Positions 9,589 through 17,208 of a stretch of DNA of 64,000 nt are shown piece after piece. This DNA comes from an uncultured Selenomonas sp. (GTDB taxonomy: Bacteria; Bacillota; Negativicutes; Selenomonadales; Selenomonadaceae). How positions within the stretch are numbered: position 1 is the stretch's first letter; each line of letters opens with the position of its first letter. The position numbers and the translations under genes were made by a program. Location: positions 23,282 through 87,281 of the forward strand of contig CAKPXP010000007.1 in assembly GCA_934202005.1 (NCBI GenBank), written 5' to 3'. A model generated the notes under the pieces. The model had not been told where the DNA came from. It worked only from the letters and a program-made list of their open reading frames with translations, and ran no database searches.

Positions 9589-10935
9589 TTATTCCCGTCC
9601 TTTGAAACACCCCATGACTTTCTTCGCGAACTGCGTCTGCACGAAGAGGATCACGCGGTCGCCGGGCAGCAGCACGGACTCGCCGTTCGGGATGACCGCC
9701 GCGCCATCACGCACGTAGGCGCAGACGAGGCATTCGCGCGGCAGCTTGGCCTGCATGAGCGGCTTGCCCGCCGCGGGTGCCCCCTCCTGCATGATGACCT
9801 CGACCGCCTCCGCCTTCGCGCCCTCGAGCAGCGACACCGACACGACGCCGCCGCGCCGCGCGAACGCGAGCACCTCGCTCGCCGAGAGCAGCCGCGCCGA
9901 GAGCACGACATCGACGCCCACCTTCTCCATGAGATCGACATACTCGTTGCGCGCGACGCGCACGACCGTCTTGTCCGCGCCGAGATGCTTCGCGAGCAGC
10001 GCGAGCATGAGATTCAGCTTGTCATCCTCCGTGAGGCAGACAACGACATCCGCCTCCGCCACGCCTTCCTCGAGCAAGAGATCGATATCCGTGCCATCGC
10101 CGCAGATGGCGATACCGTTCCTGAGCTTTTCCGCCATGCGCTGGCAGCGCTCGTGCTGCTTGTCGATGACCTTCACCTCGACGCCCTGCCCGTCGAGCAT
10201 CGTCGCGAGCGCGCGCCCAGTGCGTCCTGCGCCGATGACCATCACGCGGTGGATGCGCCGCGCGTCGCGCTGCACGAAATTCTGGCTGAACTTCTCGATC
10301 TGCTCAGGAATGCCGATGAAATACGCATTGTCATGCGGCAGCAGATAATCGTCGCCATGCGGGATGATCATGCGGTGATCGCGGAAAATCATCCCCGCGA
10401 GCACCCCCGGCGGCAGCTCGATATCGCGGAGCTGCTGCCGCGCGAACGGCGAACTCCGCCGCACGCGCGTCTCGAACAGCCGCACCTTCCCATGCGCGAA
10501 ATCCTCGACATTGAGCGCCGCCGGCGTCATGAGGATGCGGTTGATCTCCGCCGCCGTGATGAGCTCCGGATTCAGCATGAGGTCGATATCGAAATTCTCC
10601 TTGAGATACTCCTTGGCCTCGCCCATGAACTGCATATCGCGGATGCGCGCGATCGTATGCGCAATGCCGTGCTTCTTCGCGAGGATGCAGGCGACCATGT
10701 TCACCTCGTCGCTCGCCGTCACCGCGATGAGGATATCCGCGCCGCGGATGTCCGGCTCGTTCATCGTGATGGGGCTCGCGCCGTTCGCGTGGATCGTGAG
10801 CACATCGAGCGTATTCTTCGGCCCTTCGAGCTGTGCGGCGTCCTGGTCGACCACGACGACATCGAACGCCTCCTTCGACAAAAGCTCCGCAATGCTGTAC
10901 CCGAGCTTCCCCGCTCCGACAACGACAATCCGCAC
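9589..10935 (-). CDS. trkA: Trk potassium uptake regulatory subunit TrkA
   Basis: 448 residues from a GTG at 10935 (VRIVVVGAGKLGYSIAELLS) with AAAGGAG upstream; a GTG seven codons earlier overlaps that ribosome site and is less likely. Two tandem RCK units are visible: a Rossmann fold with GAGKLG near the start and a second with VIGAGRTGRALA near residue 230, each followed by a TrkA-C domain. These bind NAD(H)/ATP and gate the TrkH pore. First gene of the trkA-trkH-trkH operon; minus-strand TATACT about 40 nt upstream is a possible -10. Confidence 0.95.
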   Translation of the reverse strand: MRIVVVGAGKLGYSIAELLSKEAFDVVVVDQDAAQLEGPKNTLDVLTIHANGASPITMNEPDIRGADILIAVTASDEVNMVACILAKKHGIAHTIARIRDMQFMGEAKEYLKENFDIDLMLNPELITAAEINRILMTPAALNVEDFAHGKVRLFETRVRRSSPFARQQLRDIELPPGVLAGMIFRDHRMIIPHGDDYLLPHDNAYFIGIPEQIEKFSQNFVQRDARRIHRVMVIGAGRTGRALATMLDGQGVEVKVIDKQHERCQRMAEKLRNGIAICGDGTDIDLLLEEGVAEADVVVCLTEDDKLNLMLALLAKHLGADKTVVRVARNEYVDLMEKVGVDVVLSARLLSASEVLAFARRGGVVSVSLLEGAKAEAVEVIMQEGAPAAGKPLMQAKLPRECLVCAYVRDGAAVIPNGESVLLPGDRVILFVQTQFAKKVMGCFKGRE

Positions 10936-11504
10936 CCTGACCACTCCTTTCCCCACATTCGTATGATTCCTAGTATACGATAGGCGCTATGTTTTTTCAA
11001 TCCAGCGGCCACCCCATCCCCAACGCGGCCAGCCCCATCCCCCATCATCGTGGCCAGTCTCGTCCCACCATCGCCAGCGCACCTCCGCCGCCTGCACCGG
11101 CGCCTCCGGAACTCACCTGCACTCGAAACGCCGCATCGCCCTGCAGTGCCTTCCATGGCTGCACAGTCACAAAGCTACATGTACAAACGTCCGCTTTGTG
11201 GACATTGTACATCGCCCTTGCAGTAAATCCAGCCAATCGCGCTGCGCCTGCGGCCTGCGCTCTTGGGGATTTACATCGCAAACTGCCCGCAGGCACCTGG
11301 CACACACCAAGCTCCCGCGGGCAGCTCTCCCCCCAGGGAATCACGGATTCCGTCGCCGACTCCCCAGACATCACACGGCCACCTCAGCGCATGGCCGCCT
11401 TGCGGAACTCCGTCTCGCTCCTGCGGGTCATGCCGTACACCCCCGCCTGATAGATTTCGAGCATACGGATCACGCACCTCCCGCAACCTGCCTGTCCTCC
11501 TATA
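10936..11504. other. Intergenic region, no confident gene
   Basis: The trkA promoter region and about 500 bases of GC-rich sequence. An imperfect inverted repeat (TGTACAAACGTCC...GGACATTGTACA) lies at about 11180-11212. Long open frames here have unconvincing composition and no ribosome site, apart from the small ORF listed separately. Confidence 0.5.
11384..11464 (-). CDS. Possible 26-residue small protein
   Basis: ATG at 11464 reads MLEIYQAGVYGMTRRSETEF and six more residues to a TGA, with GGGAGG about 12 nt upstream; a GTG at 11473 would add three residues. Codon choice (GAG, CGC, AAG, ATC, TTC) resembles real genes of this window. It could be a small protein or the tail of a decayed gene. 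I do not recognise it. Confidence 0.25.
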   Translation of the reverse strand: MLEIYQAGVYGMTRRSETEFRKAAMR

Positions 11505-11663
11505 GGAACCGCTGATTAAATGAGGTGCTCCGGATTTACGTGGATGCGCTGTATCTCTCTAGGAGACAAACCGGAGGCGTAGCGGGCTACGCTGAGGATT
11601 TGTCGACGACGGGAGGACAACGCAGACGCGTGAAGACGGAGTGCCGAATGAATCAGCGATTCC
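11505..11663 (+). repeat. Repeat family 1 (MITE-like), copy 1
   Basis: 159 bp between GGAACCGCTGATTAAAT and its inverted end GAATGAATCAGCGATTCC. The interior carries the family core GCGCTGTATCTCTC...GACAAACC...GGCGTAG and the short variant of the centre (GGGCTACGCTGAGG). It lies about 100 bp beyond the ptsI stop codon. Confidence 0.8.
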
Positions 11664-11764
11664 TTAAGGAACCGCAACACAAAGGGCGACCCGTTGACTG
11701 CCTGTGCCAACGGATCGCCCTTTGATCGAGGTGCTTGCCGCATCGCTTTCTTGCAGCAGCAGCC

Positions 11765-13480
11765 TCAGAGCACCTTGTGCAGATACTCGCGGATCTCGTC
11801 GCCGTCCTCGAGCTTCATGACATCGGCGAGGACTTCCTTCGCCTTGACCGAGGAAGTCTTTCGCAGCATCTCCTTGACGCGCGGGATGCTCGGCGCGCTC
11901 ATGGAGAGCTCGTGGATGCCCATGCCCATGAGCAGCACAGACGCGTAGGGATCGGACGCCATCTCGCCGCACATGCCGGCCCAGATGCCGTTGTCGCGCG
12001 CGCTCTGGATCGTGCGCTGGATGAGGCGCAGCACCGACGGGTTGAAGTGGTTGTAGAGATACGAGATGTTCGCGTTGCCGCGGTCGCAGGCGAGCGTGTA
12101 CTGCACGAGATCGTTCGTGCCGATGGAGAAGAAGTCCACATACTTCGCGAGCACCGGCGTCATGATGGCCGCCGACGGCGTCTCGACCATGATGCCGACC
12201 TGCACATCGTCGCTGTAGCTCTTGCCCTCGTGGACGAGCTCGGCCTTGGCGTCCTCGATGCGCGCCTTGACCTCTTTGAACTCCTTGACGTTGATGATCA
12301 TCGGGATCATGATGGCAACCTTGCCGTAGACGCCCGCGCGCAGGATGGCCTTGAGCTGCGGCAGGAAGAGATCCTTGCGCTGCAGGCTGATGCGCACGGC
12401 GCGGTAGCCGAGGAACGGGTTGTCCTCATGCGGGATGTTGAGGTACGGCAGCGGCTTGTCGCCGCCGATGTCCATCGTGCGGATCACGCAGAGCTTGCCC
12501 TTGCATTTCTCGACGGCTTCCTTGTACGCCTTGAACTGGTCCTCCTCCGTCGGGATCTCCTGACGGCCCATGAACACGAACTCCGAGCGGAACAGGCCGA
12601 CGCCCTCCGCGCCGTAGTTCATCGCGTTGTCGACATCCATGTGCGTGCCGATGTTCGCCATGAGCTCGACCTTGACGCCGTCCGGCGTCACCGCCGGCAG
12701 ATCCTTGAGCGCCGCGTAGTGCGCCGCGAGCTCCTGCTGCTTCTTGATCTTGTCGCTGTAGGCCGCGATCTCATCCGGCGTCGGGTTGATGGTGATCTCG
12801 CCGCGCTCGCCGTCGATGATGACATGGTCGCCGTCCGCGATCTTGTCGATGCGGTTCTCCTTGTTGAGGCCGACGATGGTCGGGATGGCGCGCGCCTTGG
12901 CGATGATGACGGCGTGCGCCGTCGTCGATCCGGAGCCGAGGAGGACGCCCGCGATCTTCTCCGTCGGCATGCCGGCGATGACCGACGGCTCGATCTCATG
13001 GCCGCAGAGGATGACCTTCTCATCGCCGATCTCCGGCTCCTTGACACCGAGGATGAACTTCGCGATGCGCTTGCCGACATCGCGGAGATCGACGGCGCGC
13101 GCGGCGAAATACTCGTCGTTCATCTGCTCGAACATCTTCGCCTGCTCCTCAGAGGCGCGCAGCACGCCGCGCGGCGCGTTGCCGAGCTCGTCGATCTTCT
13201 GCTCGATGTTGTCCGCCATCATCGGATCCTGCACCATCATGCGGTGCGCCTCGAGGATAGCCGCCTGCTCCTTCGTCTTCTCATTCTTCTGCATCTTCTC
13301 GATGCCCTCACGCAGCTGCTCGGCCACCGCCGTGAGCGCCGCCTTGGCCTTCCCCTTCTCCGTCTCCTTGTCCTCGGGCTGATAGCTCACGAGATAGCCG
13401 TCGAGATTCTGCCCCGCGAGCATGATCTTGCCCATGGCGATACCGGAGATAACGCCCTTGCCACGAATTTTCTCTGCCAT
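11765..13480 (-). CDS. ptsI: PTS Enzyme I (phosphoenolpyruvate-protein phosphotransferase)
   Basis: 571 residues, the normal length. Enzyme I takes phosphate from PEP and passes it to HPr. The phosphohistidine lies in LLGSGSTTAHAVIIAKARAI (His189); the PEP-binding barrel shows FRSEFVFMGR, IRTMDIGGDKPLPY and GTNDLVQYTLACDR, with CGEMASDP near the end. Start ATG follows GGGGGAAAG. It is downstream of ptsH with a gap of about 100 nt that holds a hairpin/T-run, so it probably receives only part of the ptsH transcription. Confidence 0.97.
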   Translation of the reverse strand: MAEKIRGKGVISGIAMGKIMLAGQNLDGYLVSYQPEDKETEKGKAKAALTAVAEQLREGIEKMQKNEKTKEQAAILEAHRMMVQDPMMADNIEQKIDELGNAPRGVLRASEEQAKMFEQMNDEYFAARAVDLRDVGKRIAKFILGVKEPEIGDEKVILCGHEIEPSVIAGMPTEKIAGVLLGSGSTTAHAVIIAKARAIPTIVGLNKENRIDKIADGDHVIIDGERGEITINPTPDEIAAYSDKIKKQQELAAHYAALKDLPAVTPDGVKVELMANIGTHMDVDNAMNYGAEGVGLFRSEFVFMGRQEIPTEEDQFKAYKEAVEKCKGKLCVIRTMDIGGDKPLPYLNIPHEDNPFLGYRAVRISLQRKDLFLPQLKAILRAGVYGKVAIMIPMIINVKEFKEVKARIEDAKAELVHEGKSYSDDVQVGIMVETPSAAIMTPVLAKYVDFFSIGTNDLVQYTLACDRGNANISYLYNHFNPSVLRLIQRTIQSARDNGIWAGMCGEMASDPYASVLLMGMGIHELSMSAPSIPRVKEMLRKTSSVKAKEVLADVMKLEDGDEIREYLHKVL

Positions 13481-13522
13481 AATTCTTTCCCCCAGCTGTA
13501 TGTGTCCCCTTGTACATGCGGC

Positions 13523-13554
13523 AAAAAGGCCCGTCCGCGGAACGCAGGCGGGCC
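13523..13554 (-). terminator. Attenuating terminator between ptsH and ptsI
   Basis: On the minus strand a GGCCCG...CGGGCC hairpin is followed by TTTTT, between the ptsH stop and the ptsI start. It would let more HPr than Enzyme I be made from one promoter. Confidence 0.7.
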
Positions 13555-13583
13555 TACGCGGGGCAGCGCCCCACCCTATGCGA

Positions 13584-13850
13584 TTATTCCTCGCCGAACT
13601 TGGAAAGGACGAGATCCTTGAGCGTCTTCACGGCCTCAGCCTCATCCGGACCGTCCGCGACGATCGTGATGTCCGTGCCCTTCACAAGGCCCATGCTCAT
13701 GATCATGAGGATGCTCTTCGCATCGACCGTCTTGCCCTTCGCCTTGATCTGCACCTTGGACTTGAACTTCGTCGCCGTCTGCACGAACACCGAAGCCGGG
13801 CGAGCGTGGATACCAGTCTTGTTCTCGATCGTTACATTTGCTTCCGTCAT
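13584..13850 (-). CDS. ptsH: Phosphocarrier protein HPr
   Basis: 88 residues from ATG at 13850 (MTEANVTIENKTGIHARPAS), with AAGAGG upstream. A longer in-frame extension to 14051 is untranslated leader. The Enzyme I phosphorylation site is His15 in GIHARPAS, and the regulatory Ser46 lies in DAKSILMIMSMG. HPr carries phosphate to PTS EII proteins and, as HPr-Ser-P, signals carbon status. First gene of ptsHI; its only good promoter is the -24/-12 sequence at 13957-13972. The sigma-54 activator upstream carries a domain homologous to this protein. Confidence 0.97.
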   Translation of the reverse strand: MTEANVTIENKTGIHARPASVFVQTATKFKSKVQIKAKGKTVDAKSILMIMSMGLVKGTDITIVADGPDEAEAVKTLKDLVLSKFGEE

Positions 13851-13878
13851 TTGAAATACCTCTTTCTTAGGAACTTGC

Positions 13879-13904
13879 GGATCCGCCGCTTCCCGCGGCG
13901 ATCC
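13879..13904 (-). promoter_or_regulatory. Stable hairpin in the ptsH leader
   Basis: On the minus strand GGATC-GCCGC, a 5-nt loop and GCGGC-G-GATCC form a 10-bp stem about 30 nt before the ptsH start. No T-run follows, so it is not a terminator; it may stabilise the mRNA or affect translation. Confidence 0.6.
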
Positions 13905-13956
13905 TGAGATAAACAGCGGTGCCTGCTGCACAGCCGATGCATATATCTGATTATAT

Positions 13957-13972
13957 TGCATACAGTGTGCCA
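13957..13972 (-). promoter_or_regulatory. Sigma-54 (-24/-12) promoter of ptsHI
   Basis: The minus strand reads TGGCAC-ACTGT-ATGCA. It matches the sigma-54 consensus TGGCAC-N5-TTGCA with one mismatch and the exact GG-to-GC spacing. Transcription would start near 13946, about 95 nt before ptsH. The upstream gene encodes a sigma-54 activator and three palindromic sites lie 120-200 bp upstream. Confidence 0.8.
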
Positions 13973-14089
13973 ACTTCCTGCAGGCTGGGAAATTTTTATA
14001 ATAATTCCTGCAAAGCCCAGCAGCAGCGAGCCTTTTCGGAAACATTACCATGAGTTCTTCGGCTTGAAATGTATTTTTGAAAATCGTTT

Positions 14090-14157
14090 TTGGTAAATTT
14101 TACCAACTCACGCTGTTTGCTTGGTAAATTTTACGCAGGTTGGGTAATTTCTACCAT
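14090..14157 (-). promoter_or_regulatory. Candidate upstream activator sites for the sigma-54 regulator
   Basis: Three related sites: TTGGTAAATTTTACCAA (14090-14106, perfect palindrome), TTGGTAAATTTTACGCA (14121-14137) and TTGGGTAATTTCTACCAT (14140-14157). Their distance from the predicted start (about 145-210 bp) is normal for enhancer sites of sigma-54 activators. They lie between the activator gene and its presumed target ptsH. Confidence 0.7.
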
Positions 14158-14202
14158 ACCTCCGTGACGGCAAGCGCGGAGGAAGCAGCACGCCGCCTGC
14201 CG

Positions 14203-15888
14203 TCACTCGACAAGCCCGTACTTCCTCGCCTTCGCCGCAACGGTCTTGTGCGTGAGCGCGAGCGCGCGCCCCGCGGCGTTGAAGCTGCCGCATTTCTCGA
14301 GCGCGTAAGCAATGATGCGCTTCTCGTACTCCGGCCACGGCAGCACCGCGCCGCTCGTGAGGCGGCTCTCCTCGACCTCGCGCGCCGCGATCTCGCCTTT
14401 GAGATACGAGGGCAGCGCACTCGCGGTGATCTCCGTCGCGTCCATGAGCGTGATCACGCGCTCGATGACATTCTCGAGCTCGCGCACGTTGCCGGGCCAG
14501 CGGTAGTGCATGAGCACCTCCATCGCCTCCGGCGTGATGCCGCGCACGGGCTTCTTCTGCTCACCGCTGATCTTGCCGATGAAATGCTCGACGAGCAGCG
14601 GGATGTCATCGACGCGCTCGCGCAGCGGCGGCAGCAGGATGGGGATGACGTTGAGGCGGTAGTAGAGGTCGTCGCGGAACTCCCCTTCCTTCATCATCTG
14701 CTCGAGGTCGCGGTTCGTCGCGGCGATGATGCGCACATCGACATGCACCGTCTCCTCGCCGCCCACGCGGTCGAACTCCTTCTGCTGGAGCACGCGCAGC
14801 AGCTTGACCTGCATATTCTTGTCCATCTCCGCGATCTCGTCGAGGAAGATCGTACCGTGGTTCGCGAGTTCGAACTTGCCGAGCTTGCGCTTCACGGCCC
14901 CCGTGAACGCGCCTTTCTCATGGCCGAAGAGCTCGGACTCCAGGAGGGCGGGCGGGATCGCGCCGCAGTTCACGCGGATGAATGGCCCGCGGCGGCGGGA
15001 GCTCGCGTAGTGGATGCCCTCCGCGATGACCTCCTTGCCCGTGCCGCTCTCCCCGCGGATCAGCACCGTCGCGGAGCTCGCCGCCGCCTTCGAGGCGAGC
15101 GCGAGCACGTCGACGACCTTGCCGCTCTTGCCGATGTAGCTGCCGAACGCCGAGGCCGCCTTCTTCGTGCGCAGGAGCTCCTGCTCGAGGTACTCGGCGC
15201 GCGCGGACACCTGCGTGAGACGCTCCATGAGGTTCTGGATCTCCGTGATGTCCTTGATGACCGAGACGACACCTGCGATCTCGCCGTCGATGAAGATGGG
15301 GTTGACGTTCGCGACGACCGTCGTGCCGTTCTTCTTGTGGCTGATGACGCCGATGCGCGCGACGCCCGAGCGCAGCACGCCGACGCGGTTGCCGTGCGGC
15401 GCATGCGTGAAGACGTTCTGCCCGAGCACCATCTCCATCGTCTTGTGGACGATGCGCAGATACGACGGATTCACATAGGTGATGATGCCGCTCTTGTCCA
15501 CGACGCAGATGCCGTCCTGCACCGCCTCGAGGATCATCTGCAGCCGCTCCTGCATGAGTGCATTCTCGTGCAGCAGCTTGTCCACCTCGTGGAGTTCCTG
15601 CGGCTCATGCATCTCGAGGTCGCCCTCGAGGAACGCGGCCATCTCCTCCGCGGCCCGCTGCTCGTCGCCGCCCTCCGCGGTCACGAACACCGCGTCGCCG
15701 CGGCGCGTCTTGAGCGCGATGAGCTTCATGATGCTGCGCATGAGGAACCGCTCGCCGCGCGTGCCGCGCAGGTAGAGCTTCGTATGATACTTTTCACTGA
15801 GCTCCCGCGCGCGCTGGACGATCATCGCCGCGACGCGCGCATGGATGCCGCTCTCATTCGAGATCACGGCCTCCCGTTCCACCGACAT
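14203..15888 (-). CDS. Sigma-54 activator with N-terminal HPr-like domain
   Basis: 561 residues. Residues 1-90 are an HPr-like domain: NESGIHARVAAMIV puts a histidine (16) where HPr has His15, and MRSIMKLIALKTRRGDAVFV puts a serine (52) where HPr has Ser46. Residues about 110-220 are a PAS domain (VVDKSGIITYVNPSYLRIV). Then follows a full AAA+ sigma-54 activation domain: GESGTGKE (279-286), GAFTGA (326-331), GTIFLDEIAEMD. A Fis-type helix-turn-helix ends the protein (CGSFNAAGRALALTHKTVAA). No receiver domain is present. Start ATG follows GGGAGG. It lies directly upstream of the sigma-54 promoter of ptsHI, so it probably couples PTS phosphorylation state to ptsHI transcription. Domain identity is clear; target and mechanism are inferred. 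Confidence 0.93.
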   Translation of the reverse strand: MSVEREAVISNESGIHARVAAMIVQRARELSEKYHTKLYLRGTRGERFLMRSIMKLIALKTRRGDAVFVTAEGGDEQRAAEEMAAFLEGDLEMHEPQELHEVDKLLHENALMQERLQMILEAVQDGICVVDKSGIITYVNPSYLRIVHKTMEMVLGQNVFTHAPHGNRVGVLRSGVARIGVISHKKNGTTVVANVNPIFIDGEIAGVVSVIKDITEIQNLMERLTQVSARAEYLEQELLRTKKAASAFGSYIGKSGKVVDVLALASKAAASSATVLIRGESGTGKEVIAEGIHYASSRRRGPFIRVNCGAIPPALLESELFGHEKGAFTGAVKRKLGKFELANHGTIFLDEIAEMDKNMQVKLLRVLQQKEFDRVGGEETVHVDVRIIAATNRDLEQMMKEGEFRDDLYYRLNVIPILLPPLRERVDDIPLLVEHFIGKISGEQKKPVRGITPEAMEVLMHYRWPGNVRELENVIERVITLMDATEITASALPSYLKGEIAAREVEESRLTSGAVLPWPEYEKRIIAYALEKCGSFNAAGRALALTHKTVAAKARKYGLVE

Positions 15889-16074
15889 GGCGTCCTCCCT
15901 TTCGCGCTGATTTCCTCTCTATTATACAATAAAAGCGCTGAAAATGCGCCCCTTTCCTCTGATTTTTTCGCACCGCGGCGAAATCCGCTGATAGCCCCCA
16001 TCGCGCATCACAGTGATCAGCACCTGCTTCCTCATCGCCACAGATGAGAAAGCTCCCGAGAGAACAAGAGAAAC

Positions 16075-16104
16075 TTTACGGATGCGCGGGCGACCGTGTA
16101 TAAT
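16075..16104 (+). promoter_or_regulatory. Probable promoter of mqnA
   Basis: TTTACG, an 18-nt spacer and TATAAT, about 60 nt before the mqnA ATG. Confidence 0.5.
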
Positions 16105-16166
16105 GAAGAGGACAACAAGAGCCGCAGGAACGGTTGCGGCTTTTTCAAGCAAGGAGGATTCTGCCT

Positions 16167-17000
16167 ATGCCAGAACCATTGCCACGCGTCGGTCACATCG
16201 ACTTCCTCAACGTGCTGCCGCTCGCCTACGGCTACGTGCACGGCGGCGCGGACGACCTCGCCATCGAGCGCGGCGTCCCCGCCGTCCTCAACAGCGACCT
16301 CATCGCCGGACGCCTCGATGTGAGCAACGTATCATCCATTCTCTACGCGCGTCACGCGGACAAGCTGCGCATCCTGCACGGCCCCTGCGTCTCGACCGAC
16401 GGCGCCGTCGAGAGCATCCTGCTTCTCTCGAGAAAGCCCATCGAGGAGATCGAGGACGACCGCATCGCGCTGACGGCCAAGAGCGCGACCTCGCACGCGC
16501 TGCTCAAGATCATCCTCAGGAGCGGCTACGGCGCCGTGCCGACCTACAACGTACAGAGCCTCTCCGTCGAGCACCCCATCCCCGAGGACGCGACGGCCGC
16601 GCTCTTCATCGGCGACGACGCGCTCTACCTCTACCACCACGCGAGCCCGAGCCTCTACGTCTACGACCTCGGCGCCGAGTGGAAGAAGCTCACGGGCAAG
16701 AAGATGGTCTATGCGCTCTGGGTCGCGAGCCGGCGCTTTGCCGAGCAGGACACGGCCTCCCTCGCCCGCGTCAGCCGCGCCATCCGCGAGAGCTTCGCCT
16801 ACGGCCTCGCGCACAAGGACGCCGCCATCCGCTCCGTCCTCGGCGAGAAGCCCTTCACCTACGAGGAGCTCGACCACTACCTCGGCGGCGTCATCCACTG
16901 GGACCTCACCGAGGAATACCTCGACGGCCTCCGCACCTTCTACGAGCTCGCCGCGCGAACCGGCCTCATCGAGAAAGCGCCGGAGCTCGTCTTCGCGTGA
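16167..17000 (+). CDS. mqnA: Chorismate dehydratase (futalosine pathway)
   Basis: 277 residues from ATG at 16167, with AAGGAGG 9 nt upstream. The N-terminus GHIDFLNVLPLAYGY, then AVLNSDLIAGRLDVSNVSSI and the later TAKSATSHALLKIIL and GDDALYLYHH, fit the periplasmic-binding-protein fold of MqnA (DUF178). MqnA dehydrates chorismate to 3-enolpyruvylbenzoate, the first step of futalosine-dependent menaquinone synthesis. It stands alone here and is followed by a strong terminator, so the other mqn genes must be elsewhere; a UbiX-type gene at 56.8 kb could serve the late decarboxylation. Confidence 0.9.
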   Translation: MPEPLPRVGHIDFLNVLPLAYGYVHGGADDLAIERGVPAVLNSDLIAGRLDVSNVSSILYARHADKLRILHGPCVSTDGAVESILLLSRKPIEEIEDDRIALTAKSATSHALLKIILRSGYGAVPTYNVQSLSVEHPIPEDATAALFIGDDALYLYHHASPSLYVYDLGAEWKKLTGKKMVYALWVASRRFAEQDTASLARVSRAIRESFAYGLAHKDAAIRSVLGEKPFTYEELDHYLGGVIHWDLTEEYLDGLRTFYELAARTGLIEKAPELVFA

Positions 17001-17032
17001 GCGTGACGCGCGCAGCCTACAAGATATAAGAA

Positions 17033-17080
17033 GGATGCTCCCCTCAGGCAGCAACGCCGCCTGAGGAGAGCATCCTTTTT
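17033..17080 (+). terminator. Terminator after mqnA
   Basis: GGATGCTC...CCTCAGGC, loop, GCCTGAGG...GAGCATCC followed by TTTTT. Confidence 0.85.
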
Positions 17081-17208
17081 CATCATCCTGCGCGAGCGGC
17101 GCAGCCACTTGCCTGGCGCACGCGGCACGATCTGCCGTACACAGCGCAGCCGCCGCGCGGCACGATCCGCCGTTTCCTGCGCGCCGCAGCCCCTCCGGGC
17201 GCGCTGCC

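Noticed and set aside
6082..10983. 1633-codon open frame on the plus strand
   Set aside because: It is antisense to trkA and both trkH genes; the product is Arg/His/Glu-rich nonsense caused by high GC. Other long frames opposite ptsI, the MCP, clc and folates were rejected on the same ground.
11045..11374. 109-codon minus-strand ORF
   Set aside because: No ribosome site and an unconvincing composition (Gly/Ala-rich tail, odd Cys/Val mix).
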